A DNA stretch of 64,000 nucleotides from Apostichopus japonicus (GCF_037975245.1 NC_092575.1:6054501-6118500); one strand, 5' to 3'; shown: positions 13,101 through 25,810, counted from the first letter of the stretch. Translations and numbers: made by a program. Notes: generated by a model not told the origin, from the letters alone.

Positions 13101-16100
13101 AACAGGCTTTTTCGCTAAAGAACGTCCAAAAAATGGGAAAATTGATATAAATATATATATGTCAATGCCTCGCTGTTAGTGTTTTACATTTGACATTTCT
13201 TCAGGGCACAGACGTTACAAATTTCAGCAGCAGTTGGAACGACGGACTAGCCTTTTGCGCTCTTCTCCACAACTTCATACCATCGAAGATACCTTACGAT
13301 GACTTGAACGGTCAAGATAAAGTAAGATATTTCAACTGTAAAATATATCTCTAAGCTATAACCCCATAGGGAAAGCATCACCCCTGTTAAAAGTGACTGC
13401 CACTGTGGGTGACGATTGTGTGTGATGATTTATAGGCAAACCACTTGTGTGAGGTGAATTTACCTCACTCCTCTCTTACCCCTGTCCGAGACCTGTACAT
13501 TCTTACAGCCATTGGTAACAATTTTATTAATGCACCCCCTCCCCCTCCCACCCCACCCCTTTTTACCTCCTCAGAGAGTGTCATGTATTAATATGTATTG
13601 AGTTGCTTCAGATTTGAATGTTATGAAAAGAATTACCAATTGAATTTATGACCATCACAAATAATTTTTGATATGATCTGACAGTTAGATTGAGACTGTG
13701 GATACACCTATTTATTGTTTATTTATTGTTCTATTTATTTATTGTTCTGTTCACAGAGGCGTAATTTCACAGTTGCCTTCAAAGCTGCAGAAAGTTACGG
13801 TGTGGTCTCTATTCTGGTGAGTCCTGATTTCTGTCTGTAGGGCAAAAGATGCGTACTTTAGTTATATTGTCTTATGGCTAGTTAGCTTCGTATTACTCTT
13901 TATCTTACTAAAAGGTTTGTAAAACAAATTTGTCTGTAGATAGGTGACTTTCACCACTTATTCCAACTACCTTACTTGACTGGCAGAGTGATATACACTA
14001 ATACAGGGGCTCTTGGGATTTGATTTCACACAGCCATTTTGGCATCTCAGCCAACTGGCTTAGTGATTTCCTTTCCACTTTGTGACATGAGACTTTTAAT
14101 CAAACTAAACATGCACAATGTTATAACCATTGTTGACTCCATTATCAGCAAGGTTCCTACACTACTACCCATCAAATGTGAAGGTTCATCAAAGCTTTAT
14201 GTGTTATATCATGTTTACAAGGATTTCCAGCTTTGACCCCTGTTGACCTAAAAAAACTCCCCAGGGTTTCTTTAAATGCTTCGATATGAGTCAACATGTC
14301 TGTTTACATGTTCTTTTATATGAATTAGTTTTCATTGTTAAAATGAAATTGCTTTCTCTACAGGAGTCGTGTCACTTATGATATTTAGTTCTCTTTGTTA
14401 GTTTTTTCAATATTTAACTTTTGCTTTGCACGGCCTTTAAAGCAATATTTTCAGACTAGTATGAGGAAGTAAAGACACTCATGGAAAAGTAAAAAAGTGA
14501 CTGAATGTGATTTGTGGCTGTTTTACAGATCCTGTTCTTTCTCCATATTTATTTTCAACTTCCCAGGTCTCATTCCTATGTGTCATTTGCTTATACTGTA
14601 ATTAAAAACCCTAACTGCCAGATTTCTAAGTTAATTTTTTCATGATACCATTCTACACTGACATGGAAAAAACAATGTTACTCATTAACTTTCATTTCAA
14701 AGTAATGATGTGAAAATTCATTTCAAAATAATGTAAGTAAAAAGTGAGGGAAATTTTGGGGAAAGTTTGGTGCGTGTGATTATTGTGACAAGAAAAGAGT
14801 CAAGACTGACAAACAGTGGGAATTAATTACCACTTCACTAATTAAATTGGCTCATTAACATCCACTTGGTAGTAAAATCTAATAATCAAAAATAAATAAT
14901 TCATTAACTTTCATTTCAAAATAATGATATAAAAGTTAATTTCGAAGTAATGTAAGTAAAAGTTTGGAAAATGTTTGCCATGTTGCTTGTGTGCGTGTGA
15001 TGAATGTGGCATGAACAAGTTCCAAGACTGACAAAAGGTGGGAATCAATCACTATTTCACTAATTAACTTGGCTCATTAACATCCACTTGGTGGTAAAAT
15101 CTAGGAGGGTGTCTTATTTTGTGAAAAACTTGTTAAGTTTGGTAAAGGTGATGACCAAAGTTTTCAAACTGTTAACATCCCATCGCTTCTCCCTCTTATG
15201 ACAGGGGGAGGGAGGGGGGCGGGTCAGGGGGTCTATATCCATTCAGTCCAGGGTCATTAAGGGGATCTGGGAAAATATGGAAGAGTGCCTGAGAAAATAT
15301 GGGGTAAATAATAGGGTGTTCTCATTTTCAAAATACACTTAAGAACGAATTGAAGGTAGCAGATGGAGGATATGCAAAATGTGAATTCAAAGTTACTTCC
15401 TGATGCCACAGGATTTGGTCTTTCCTGAATTCACTAATGTTTCTCGAATTCAGAACAGATCCCTGTTAATTAACAGCGGAAATTAACATGCGTAAGTGAG
15501 AAATTGACAGGAAATGTGCGACTTATTATAAACATAGGATAGGATAGGACCTAAGGTGACTATGTTGAGAAAAGTAATGGTTTTAAAAGCTTTGATTAAT
15601 ACAGGAAATGTTGTGTGAAGAGATTAAGAGAAATAGGAAGTGATCGGTAACAAACAAGTTCAGGAGTAGTGATGAGCAAGGACTCTCTAATATGCTATGA
15701 CAATATCCCTTGCAGCATGCTATGACATGTCCCTTGTAGCCTATGACAATGTCCCTTGCTAATGCTATGACAATTTCCCTCGCTGCATGCTATGACAATG
15801 TCTCTCGCATCATGCTATGACAATGTCCCTCGCTGCATGCTATGACTATGTCCCTTGCTGTATGCTATGACAATGTCCCTCGCTGCATGCTATGACAATG
15901 TCCATTGCTGCATGCTATGACAATGTCTTGCTGCATGCTATGACTATATCCCTTGCAGCATGCTATGACAATGTCCCTCGCTGCATGCTATGACAATGTC
16001 CCTCGCTGCATGCTATGACAATGTCCATTGCTGCATGCTATGACAATGTCTTGCTGCATGCTATGACTATATCCCTTGCAGCATGCTATGACAATGTCCC

Positions 16101-17415
16101 TTGCTGCATGCTATGACTATGTACCCTTGCTGCATGCTATGACAATGTGCCTCGCTGCATGCTATGACAATGTCCCTCGCTGCATGCTATGACAATGTCC
16201 CTCGCTGCATGCTATGACAATGTCCCTCACTGCATGCTATGACAATGTCCATTGCTGCATGCTATGATAATGTCCATTGCTGCATGCTATGACAATGTCT
16301 CTTGCTGTATGCTATGACACTATCCCTTGCTGTATGCTATGACAATGTCTCTCGCTGCATGCTATGACAATGTCCCTTGCTGCATGCTATGACTATGTCC
16401 CTTGCTGTATGCTATGACAATGTCCCTCGCTGCATGCTAGGACAATGTCCCCTACTGCATGCTATGACTATGTCCCTTGCAGCATGCTATGACAATGTCC
16501 CTCGCTGCATGCTATGACAATGCCCCTCGCTGCATGCTATGACAATGTCCCTCGCTGCATGCTATGACAATGCCCCTCGCTGCATGCTATGACAATGTCC
16601 CTCGCTGCATGCTATGACAATGTCCCTCGCTGCATGCTATGACAATGTCCCTCGCTGCATGCTATGACAATGTCCTCGCTGCATGCTATGACTATATCCC
16701 TTGCTGCATGCTATTACAATGTCCCTCATTGCATGCTATGACAAATTCCCTTGCTGCATGCTATGACAATGTCCCTCGCTGCATGCTATGACAAATTCCC
16801 TCGCTGCATGTTATGACAATGTCCCTCGCTGCATGCTATGACTATATCCCTTGCTGCATGCTATGACTATATCCCTTGCTGCATGCTATGACTATATCCC
16901 TTGCTGCATGCTTTGACAATGTCCCTTGCTGCACGTGTTAACCAGAATGCAAAATTCTATTGAGGTTTCTATGACTTAATTTGCCGACCCTTTGAGGAAT
17001 CTGAAGCTCGCGTCTTGAGATACCATGTTTACAATATTTTCAAATACTGCACTCTCTTGGCTTTGTATGACCTTTGACCTCAATTAGCTTGTTGAACTCA
17101 TTCTGGGTCATCCACATAGTAAGGGACTCCACTTTTACCTTGTTGAGATATCATGTACATACAAGCAAGGCTTCAGAAACACACATACAAACACACTCAC
17201 ACAAGAACTGTATCATTGTCAACAAATCTCACATGCTGCCTTGTTATAATCTTCTTGTCAACCCTAACCCCCCATCCACTCCTCCAAGAACTTGGCTAAT
17301 TATTTTTCTTTTTTCCTCATCACAGGATATCGATGACATGGTAAAGATGGAACGCCCCGATTGGCAGTCCATCTTGGCTTATGTCACCAACATATATAAG
17401 AAGTTTGGAACATGA
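7856..17415 (+). CDS. SPECC1L: Cytospin-A / SPECC1-family coiled-coil and CH-domain protein, whole gene
   Basis: Five coding exons (7856-10161, 12259-12376, 13205-13321, 13757-13816, 17326-17415) join in frame to 896 residues. Seen: a long Glu/Lys/Leu-rich coiled coil (about residues 15-545), a Ser/Thr/Arg-rich linker (about 560-765), then a C-terminal CH domain (about 775-896) with [31 protein letters not shown] and a final [15 protein letters not shown] block. The segment [17 protein letters not shown] and the end of the coiled coil ([15 protein letters not shown]) match vertebrate cytospins. Family knowledge: cytospins link actin, microtubules and adherens junctions. The start is ATG 7856 with A at -3; all three frames have stops between the 3' splice site at 7827 and this ATG. 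It is shorter than human SPECC1L (about 1117 aa) because the N-terminal basic/serine region is absent. Invertebrates normally have one gene for the SPECC1/SPECC1L pair, so the symbol stands for the family. Confidence 0.93.
10162..12258 (+). other. SPECC1-family intron 1 (between coding exons)
   Basis: 2.1-kb GT-AG intron. Holds a CATGA pentamer tract near 11910-11950 and, just before the 3' splice site, two direct 53-bp copies 70 bp apart. Nothing coding was seen. Confidence 0.7.
12109..12231 (+). repeat. Direct duplication, 70-bp period, beside exon 2
   Basis: Copies at 12109-12161 and 12179-12231 share GGTTACACCCCAACA and TCAAATGATGGCTCATCTG with very few mismatches. The second copy abuts the pyrimidine tract of the exon 2 acceptor. 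Confidence 0.85.
12259..12376 (+). CDS. SPECC1L: SPECC1-family exon 2 (start of CH domain)
   Basis: A strong pyrimidine tract (TTCTTTCTTTCTTTCAG) precedes it and donor AAG|GTGAGT follows. It supplies one base to the split Arg codon, then 39 codons with [12 protein letters not shown] and [12 protein letters not shown], the diagnostic cytospin CH-domain start. Confidence 0.95.
13205..13321 (+). CDS. SPECC1L: SPECC1-family exon 3 (CH domain core)
   Basis: 39 codons, phase 0 at both ends, acceptor TTCTTCAG and donor AAA|GTAAGA. Encodes [19 protein letters not shown], the conserved CH-domain core. Confidence 0.96.
13757..13816 (+). CDS. SPECC1L: SPECC1-family exon 4 (CH domain)
   Basis: 20 codons, phase 0, acceptor CTGTTCACAG and donor CTG|GTGAGT. 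Encodes [20 protein letters not shown], matching the vertebrate RRNFTLAFQAAESVGI segment. Confidence 0.95.
14681..15102 (+). repeat. Direct duplication, about 219-bp period
   Basis: Two adjacent diverged copies begin TCATTAACTTTCATTTCAAA (14682 and 14901) and end CCACTTGGT-GTAAAATCTA. They lie in the last SPECC1-family intron. Confidence 0.8.
15687..16935 (+). repeat. 25-bp satellite array, about 50 copies
   Basis: Unit contains TGCATGCTATGACAATG followed by TCCCTCGC or TCCCTTGC. Variants with ACTATATCCC, a missing base or CATTGC are interspersed. Every unit carries the palindrome GCATGC. Lies in the 3.5-kb intron before the last SPECC1-family exon. No spacers, so not CRISPR-like. Confidence 0.95.
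17326..17415 (+). CDS. SPECC1L: SPECC1-family exon 5 (CH domain end, stop)
   Basis: Acceptor TTCCTCATCACAG, 29 codons then TGA at 17413-17415. Encodes [20 protein letters not shown] and ends KKFGT, equivalent to the vertebrate KYFET end. Possible polyadenylation hexamers ATTAAA lie at about 17588 and 17968; neither is confirmed. Confidence 0.95.
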   Translation, partial: DIDDMVKMERPDWQSILAYVTNIYKKFGT

Positions 17416-18488
17416 ACGAGATCACCGACGAAATCGTCAGATACGGACAATGTTACATCTCCACTGAAGGTCAGGTACCGAAAGATAAATGTTTCTAGGA
17501 GACGTGAACATCTGAGAGTAATTGTCAGCTATCCTGCGTGGTACAACCTTCTTTCATCAAATCCCATCGTAGACCAGATATGGGACGATTAAAGAGTTGA
17601 ACCGCTGATTTGGAACAAGGGTATTGCAGTGAATAGCAACACTTCTCTAATCTCTTCTAGCAAAATAGTTCTCTTCAAAGATGAAGAAAGATTATTTTGC
17701 AGCATTTTTTATGATCTTGTCACTCCTGTATTGACACAAGTTCTCATTCATTGCTGCAGGAATTATTTCCCTCACATATTAAAGGTGCTTCCAGGGAAAC
17801 ATATGTATTTATTAGTGGTCACATAAATTTGTTTTTGTGGTCCCGAGTTTATGAAGTTTCGTTTCTCATACCGTACTGAAGAAATGGCGTGGTGCTATAT
17901 GTACACAAAAGCTGCTATACATCTGTTTAAGCAATTTGCCCATTTTGCATTTTGCTTTCTGATACCGATTAAATTAATCCCTGGGTTTAATACGGTATTA
18001 GTGCATTTCAACAGTAATTAAGAACAAAAACTAGTCTTGCCTTTAACGATTTATTCTCCTGATCAATCAATCAGCAGACAAACATAACTTCATGTACAAA
18101 TTTTGTCTTCCACTAATTATGTTGTTGTCTCACTAATTATTAAAATATTAAGCGTGGGCATTTTATCATGTGGTGTTATCAATTACCTGCAAATTTTAGT
18201 TTGATTAGTTTGTGACCAGTTTCTAGAATTTACCTCATAAGTTGTAAATGATCAAATGGCTTCCACATATTATTAGTATGAAATTTCAAGCTTGGCTTTG
18301 GATGGATTAACTTTTCTAATTCTTTAATATAAAAGAGATCACTACTGGTAGGCCTACTTAAGGTAAATCCATCATTAACACCTGGCAGTAGAAATGCTCC
18401 TGCCCCCATCAAATAGGTTATGTGATCAGAGATGCCACTAGCAGTTGAAATTGATTGTGGGTCAGCGTGACTTAGAACTTCTGAAGAG

Positions 18489-20110
18489 CAGGGACGTAGC
18501 TAAGGCCTGATGATTGGGGGGGTGTAGTGGCTGAAATTCCAACTGGATGGGTTTTGGAGTCAGAAAATTCCGACTGCTGCCTTGTACCCCCCCCCCCCGG
18601 CACTCATCGTCAACGATAAGGTCAGTGTCAGTCAGACACCCCATCTTTCGCGACTGCACTTTTGTTCCGAACTTTTTTCAATACATTTGTACCTTATGGG
18701 GCAAAGTTTTTGCTTATGTTGATGGCACTTTTAAACTTCCGTAGATTAGCATTGAGTGTTTTAATTGTATACCATAGAGACAATGTATATCCCAACGTCG
18801 TAGCCAGGAATTTGAAAGGGGAAGCACTTTTTGCGATTGATATGGGGGAGGGGTCTAAGGGGAGGGGGTGTCCCCCTCCCCTTTGTTTTTTGAACAATTG
18901 AAGGTCCTTAGATGCGATCTGGTGCAATTTGTTGCCAGTTTCATCATTATCATATGATATCATATTATCAGTAGATTTTGTTTCCTGTTTGAATTCTTTT
19001 ACATGTTCTTTTACATAATATATCAGAAAGACAAACATAGTGCTCTTTTACAATTTTTCCAAAAGGATGATTCTTGTTTATTGTCCAATGTCTGGCCTTA
19101 AATACATTTGACGAACTTAATTGATGGACAATATAAACTTTCATATTTTGTAAGACAGCCAGATTTGCAGTGGCCTAAAAAAATATCGTTATCTTCGTGT
19201 ATTAACAGTGTAATAATTATTTATAGGAAGTGCGTATCACGTACGATTGATAGCTTAGCTTCATAACATGCTGTTCGTGAAACAACTTAGGACGAATCAT
19301 AGAACAGATGAGAACGAACTTGTCGTCGTCGTTGTGCATACGGTTCGTGACATTCCATCGAGTGAGGTTAGGTAGGCAATATGTATTTTATTACGCAGTG
19401 GCCAACTGTAGGTTTGAAATAGGCTATAGGCTAAATTTATCTAATTGCATCTGCCAAACTAAGTAAGTAGTTGAATCAGTAGGCCTGCATGTTATTACGA
19501 TTATAATCGAGTTAACGGAGTTGACGAGTATTCAAGATCAAAAGAGCACTGACAAAATACCATGCTAAAAAACAGTAGTTTTTAAACATTTTTTTCGACA
19601 CTCAAAGGGGGGGGGGGAGCAGTCGCTCCCCTGCTCCCCCTGGCTACGTCCCTGGTATATCCTGAACTTACTTTAAGCTAGCGAACAGGGTCGACCCACC
19701 CAATAGCAAAATTAATACATAAATTTTCCGAAATGAAGCTGGCGAACGTTGTATTTTTTTTTAGAGTATTCAAAATCATACGAAGTTTTGTATGGTGGAG
19801 TATAAGGATCGCGAGATACAATTTCTCAATGTGACCAGGAAAACGTGGTAAATATGACTGATTAAAGGTCAATTTTGATCGAAAATTTTATGTCACTCAC
19901 AAATTACAAGAACATATGAAAATAAGAGTGCGACAGTCAGAAAAATTAGAGCGCGACAGTCGGAAATTCCGAATTGAAGCTGGCGACAATCGGAAATTCC
20001 GACAGTCGGAAATTCCGACTGTCGCACTCAAATTTTCCAACTATCGTCATTTTTACCAAGATTGGGGGGGTGAGACACCCCCCCACACCCCCCCTCTAGC
20101 GACGTCCCTG
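18489..20110. mobile_element. Non-autonomous hAT-like DNA transposon (outer element)
   Basis: Left end CAGGGACGTAGCTA (18489) and right end TAGCGACGTCCCTG (to 20110) are terminal inverted repeats. They are flanked by a perfect 8-bp target duplication CTGAAGAG at 18481-18488 and 20111-20118. An 8-bp duplication and a CAGGG terminus are hallmarks of the hAT superfamily. AATTCCGAC-type motifs recur near both ends (about 18540 and 19960-20020). No transposase frame was seen, so it depends on a partner in trans. A second element sits inside it. Confidence 0.9.
18793..19654. mobile_element. Second hAT-like element nested inside the first
   Basis: Left end CAACGTCGTAGCCAGG (18793) and right end CCTGGCTACGTCCCTG (to 19654) are imperfect inverted repeats. 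They are flanked by a perfect 8-bp duplication GTATATCC at 18785-18792 and 19655-19662. The left terminus has decayed (CAACG for CAGGG). No transposase frame. Length 862 bp. Confidence 0.9.
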
Positions 20111-22383
20111 CTGAAGAGAGATTGGCAGTAAATCTTATTTGGATTCCAATACCCTAAGTTACATACTGTAAACACACAAAATCTAGCCTAGGGCCTAGTC
20201 CAACTGTTAGGCCATAATGGTGTTAACACTCATGAATACATCCTGCTATCCTAACATGCTATTGCTAACTTGATAGTACAGATGTACCTGCATAATTTTT
20301 TTTTTTAATTAATGCAAACCACTGACTGCTTTCAAACTGTTGTTCACAGTGCTTTCATAACACACTGTTGCTTCCAAATCCATAACATTATCCTCTATGT
20401 CAAAAAGTAGGCTACGATAATATCAGCAGCCTAACCTGTTCATTACAAGGTAAGGCCCTTATGTTAGGCTTACACACATTGGCAATGTTATACTTAGAAG
20501 TAATAACTTAGGCTAGTAGTAATACTATCACTGCTAGTCTAGGCCTAGCTATATAAGTATTAGTTTGGCTATACCTGATAGATTTCTTTTTCAGATGACA
20601 CATGTGAGGAGTAAATTCGTAGTGATTATCTTTTCACCGAGGCCAGCTCAATTGCAATTTTTCCTTCACTTTTTGAAATCATCATTTCTCTTTATTCTGA
20701 CAGTTTAGAATCATTTTGCTTTCTGCTATGCAATTGATGCAAGATTCCACAATTCGCTGTGTACATACAATATACAGGTTAATTGCTGGTTGTGTACACC
20801 AGGGTTGCCAGTTTGTCTATGATGCAAATCAGGTAAAAAATGCTACCCACAAATTAGCTGTTTTGTTATGCAAATTGGGGTCTCTAATCTCCTAGATGTC
20901 TAGTCTCTTAGATGAACATTAGGTATGAACCTTTGGTGAAAAAATTCCAATGTTTGTACCAACGCACACCCCTATATGAAACCTTGAGTCAGACTGAACA
21001 ACATGTAATGGTTGAAATGATTCTTTTGGGGGCATTCAACCATTTTCAGCTATTTATCTTGAAGTGGTAATAAATTAAAAAACCCCACAATGCTGATTGG
21101 ATTGACATATAGTTTTCCCAATGCAATTTGCGATACGTCAAAATTCTCTTTTTTTTGCATTTTAAAATGCCAAACTAGCAATACTGACGTACACTGACAA
21201 GTGAACAGTGGTCGTGTGAAGTTTATCAGGTTTGGCATTAAATTAATTCCAGTCGTTCTTTACGGTGATCCATGGAGATCTATAAGACAGAACCATTTTC
21301 TGTGAATCACATTGTGTGAAAATGACTGGTTAAAGGAGTTTAATGCCTTGGCCTATATACTGTTTTTAATGTGACTCGATTGTACTTGAAGTTGGTTTGG
21401 TTTGTTTGAAAGAAATGTTTCCAAATTTATGAATAAACAAATAAAAAATGTTACAAGGAGAAATGGTGAAAAAAAATCAGAGATTTACTGATGCATGTTA
21501 CATTCCTTATTGACGGTGACCAAATTCATTTTTTTGATGTCGTTGCTCGAGTGAATTGAGCCATTTGAGAAATGCTAAATGGGTTTGTACTTCTCTGTTC
21601 ATCCGAATTTCTACCATTCCCCTCTGGTTTTTTTTTTATCAGCTGACATTCCATAACAATTGATAAAGTACAGCATTCCTTGCAAAAACAATAGAACTTT
21701 CCATTTTTGTTATTCAGGAGTTTGTACTTCTAGAACTAAATTCTCAATAGTGATGCTTGTAGAATGTTATATTAATTATTAATTATGAAGTCTTGGTTAT
21801 GAAGTATTTTGGTGCTTTCAGATATGAACAAAACAGGATTAATGTGATATGCTATCATGCATAATGTTGCAATTTTGAAAACATCTACCTAGCTAATATA
21901 TTTACTAATTACTGCATATATATTACAGTAAAGGTCAAAATTATCTTCCTTTGTTTTACCAAAGCAAGACCCTTAGTACCAATCAGTGCTTCCGTAAGTT
22001 TCCAACCAGGTAGGAAACAGCAGTAAAGACCTGTAATTACATTATTCCTCCTTCTTGAAGTTTAAACAAAACATTATAGATTTGTACTTTCAACCATAGG
22101 GACCAAGTAATAATAGATTATTTCAATGACGTGATGATGACATCACACTGAAAAGTGATCATTTTTTGAGTGTTTTCAACCTGGTAAGGAAGAGTGGAAA
22201 GGAAAGATACGAAGATCACTACTTACTTCTGTGTAATTGGATTTTTAACAAACTTTTTGAGCAGTTTTAGCTCATTTATAAATCTCATTAATATAATGGT
22301 TCTATAAGTAAATAGAAGCCAAAGAACTGACTTGGTATTTGGTAATGCAAACAAAAATTTGAAAAGAGAAATTCTTGAATAAA

Positions 22384-22440
22384 GTGGGATTCAAACCAGC
22401 GATCTTAGGTTTGGTCCCTTATATAGCCATTTCTTTGTTG
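22384..22440 (-). mobile_element. Weak tRNA-like (B box) remnant
   Basis: On the - strand GGTTTGAATCCC matches a Pol III B box (about 22386-22397). No clear A box was found upstream, so this may be chance or a decayed SINE. Confidence 0.2.
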
Positions 22441-24088
22441 GGGGTACCTGTTATATGCCACAGTACCTTGCGTAACATGTAACCAGGTATCACACCACCT
22501 TTTCATTTGAAACAGACCCGATTTGCCAACAGGGAAAAGATTTCTAGAGAAATCTGGCTTTTGGCTTTTCCTCTTATACAAACAACACAAAAGGTTATCA
22601 GGTGAGAAGTCTGGCTATTAATAAAAAGTTTGTTTAAAATACAAACATGAATCATTGTGCTGTTTGTTTTGTTTAAAATCGATCAAGGTAAAAATCTCAT
22701 ATTTATGTTTATTATATTTTCGTATGGTTACGTGTTATCTTACAGAGGCTACATTATTTTACAGTGTTTTCATAGAACCTTGCTTCAACATTTATTCTTT
22801 TATTTGAGGGTATGCTATCCTGCTTAACTGAAAGGTGTATAACTTATAGCTTCCCTTTTTTTTCTTTTTTTGTGTACCCAGTTGCTATCATCGAGAAAAA
22901 TATCCTGCCTTAATGTTGCAGTGTTAGGTTGCACACATTGTAATTTACGTTAACCTACCTTGGTTTCAAATTGTCCATATTTAAGAGCAACTGAAATGTA
23001 TTTTTTGTGAAAAATGAGAAGACTAAGAAACCGTAGAGAAATAATTTAAATAAAACATTTAACATGTAAAATGATAAAACAAGTATAGACTTAAATCTTT
23101 AATGAATAAGAAGGTAATAATTCACCGAAATTATCACCAAACTTTACTACTTTAATTTATTCACCCTCTTTTATTTATGCTAAAATATGATTCAAAGAAA
23201 TTACAAAAATGATAAGAAATATCATGTTAATTTATTTTCAAAATTGGACTCAATTACTTGGAACTATCAGAAGACTATAGTCCTATTTTCAACCTCGATG
23301 TGCATAAGCTAGGTAAAAGCACATCCTTCTCATGCGATGTCGCCTTCGCTGCTTTACACGTTACATAATGTCTTTTAGCTCTAATCCAAAGGCCAATTTG
23401 GGTCATGTCTGAAAATACAAACTTCTATACAACGTAGTCTAGTACAGGGATTCTCAACAGGCTACCTGTCTCTTAAACAAGATTTCATTCTGACCCACAA
23501 AAGATGATCCATCGACCACCTTGTACTTATCAGGTATGCAGGCATTTTTCAACCTTAAGCCTTGAGCAACCTAACAGCCTACCATAAAAATCACTCAATC
23601 TAGGTGTAGTAAGATATTGGTTCTTCCAGGGCCTTGTCAAAATGTCAAGCATTAATTTTAGAACCCTTCCATCTTATTATCGCTTGCATAAAACCAGAAG
23701 CATCCATTAGATTTTATTCAGATACATATATCTTCAAAGACAACAGGCTTGTTTCGATCCTTAAAGTTTATATAAACGGTAAGCTCCATTTGTGGTATTT
23801 AGAGTAAACACCTATTGATGAAACCTAGTGTGAAAAGGGAGCAGGGTTGATCGTTTTGGTTCCAGCTGTGTTAAGCCATTTGAGTGACGGTGCTAAAAAT
23901 TTATCATTCTACGTTAACAAGTGATGGACGTCAAGGCTGGATATTGGAAATTAATTTTAAACTGGTGTCTCTGATCTGTGAACTGTTTAGTCTGCAATGC
24001 TTCTAATGTATTCGTGGTTTATTTATTAAGCTGTCTTTTTCTATGCAAATGTATCCACCATCTTTATTCCACCGCGCACTGTATTCTC

Positions 24089-24132
24089 GTGCAAATTTTT
24101 TTTCCTACAGGTGCAAATTTTTTTTCCTACAG
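24089..24132 (+). repeat. Perfect 22-bp tandem duplication resembling a 3' splice site
   Basis: Two identical units (24089-24110, 24111-24132) each end in a T-rich tract and CCTACAG, like an intron 3' end. No coding frame follows. Confidence 0.85.
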
Positions 24133-25758
24133 GTATGCTTTTATATGAATATGCAAATGTCTCCACAGAATATAAAACATTCTCAAATTTAAGAGAGAAG
24201 AGTAATTTTTTCATCATCTGTACATATGAATTGTAAATGTCAGTATTCTTGGAATAGATGGTTTTGTGAGTGTTAACAGCAAACAATCAAAGCTATTTCC
24301 TTTCTTCTTTTGTTTCATGATACACTCTCATCGCGAGTATATATTAGTACGACCAATTTACTACTCAGGAAGGCATGGCAACTGTTCATACCTTAAAATT
24401 ACTCTCCATTTTGAAGATCTGCTTACTGCAAAAAAAGCCTTTGCAATATTTTTCAATAAGAAATATCAGGTTAACCAGAGAGGTACTGAAATGTGTTGGA
24501 AAGTAAAGCTTAGCTACAAAGATAATTTTGATCAAAACAAGGTACACATTGGAAAACTATGCAGCATGCACTATCTGCAGGTTTTCTAACTTTCCACAGG
24601 TGTTATCAAATGCACTGCGATTTTATAGTGCCTACTGTGTCTTGGCCAACATATGTCACCTCGGCCTTCCCCAGATCCCGTTGGAGAGACCCTGGATCCA
24701 CCACTGAATATTACTCATTAATTGAATAATTAATAGAATAATTAATTAATTGTAATCCAATTGTGCCTAGGAGACAAATGCAAAGTATAAAAACAAAGAT
24801 TACTGCTTTAAAACGTAAGTTTGATTTTCAGTGCTATTAATAGGAGATTTGGATGAAACCAATCCCCCTAAATTGTAAATATTGCACTTTTGTCTGATAA
24901 CATGATGTGTGGCGACAAAAACTCGGCATAGACACGAGGGATTTGTGTTAATGCAATATAAGGCCTCACAGAAGGACCAAATTAAACTACACACCCCTGT
25001 TTTATTATTAAAATAAAGAAACTTCCTTAAAAACTAATTTTTTTTCACAGATACCTTGACTTTTCAATACACAGATAAAACAGTCAAAACTCAAACATTG
25101 TCCCTGACTATATCCCTTGGCTCTACTGTTTGGCTCTTGGCTCTACCCTTGGCTCTACAGAGGCTCCCTTGGCTCCCTTGGCTCTACAGAGGTTTACTGG
25201 CTCTTATTGTGTTGTCTGCAGTCTCATATCTCTAATGCCTGTAGCGCACTGACAGACTGATCGATACTTAACTCAACACGACTCGACCGTCGTTACATGG
25301 ATGATCATGGATAGCTGGGCTACGACGGATCAAGATCTTGACCCTCGGCTTCAATCTGGAAAACTGAAAAGGCAGCGTTTCTCTCGACTGGCAGTCGGGA
25401 GTTTTTTGGTGTTTCCACCAAAACTTCCCGATCTTAACAAATGTGACCAATCACAGAATATTGGGATGTGACCGAAATGAGATTCAGTCATCAACAGCAA
25501 AAACAGTATTTCGTGTTTAATCATCGATCAGTCATTGTGCAGGGGAGGACGAGTCGAGTCTCTCTGATTCCAAACTCATGGTTTGTGATTGTTAAAGATG
25601 TTTTAAAGTCACTTAAAACTCTTCCTCTGTTTAATTGCTGATACGTGTTCCCTTGCACCATCCACTGGTGAGTCGGTCGGTCCGTCAGTCCTGTTCTGCT
25701 ATCTCACCCTCTGGACTTGTTCAAGTATAAATTTCTTCTTGATGAATTAATTCCATCT

Positions 25759-25810
25759 TCATCTTCTGTCCTTCTTCCCTCTCTTCCTTTTCCTCTTGTT
25801 CTTAATTTCC
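25759..25810 (-). CDS. MYBBP1A: MYBBP1A exon 36 (basic tail, stop)
   Basis: Completes a Gln codon, then EIKNKRKRKRGKKDRR and TGA at 25761-25759. Acceptor TTTTTTTCATCAG. The Lys/Arg tail resembles the nuclear/nucleolar targeting end of MYBBP1A but is far shorter than in vertebrates. Confidence 0.8.

Larger units (their letters stand above)
17416..25758. other. Intergenic region between convergent genes (includes both 3' UTRs)
   Basis: 8.3 kb between the SPECC1-family stop and the MYBBP1A stop. No coding exon was recognised. It contains nested hAT-like elements (18489-20110), a 22-bp duplication at 24089-24132, and simple AT-rich DNA. A possible MYBBP1A polyadenylation hexamer (AATAAA on the - strand) is at 25001-25006. 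Confidence 0.6.

Noticed and set aside
15687-16935. CRISPR-like appearance of regular repeats
   Set aside because: Units are contiguous with no unique spacers, in a eukaryotic intron.
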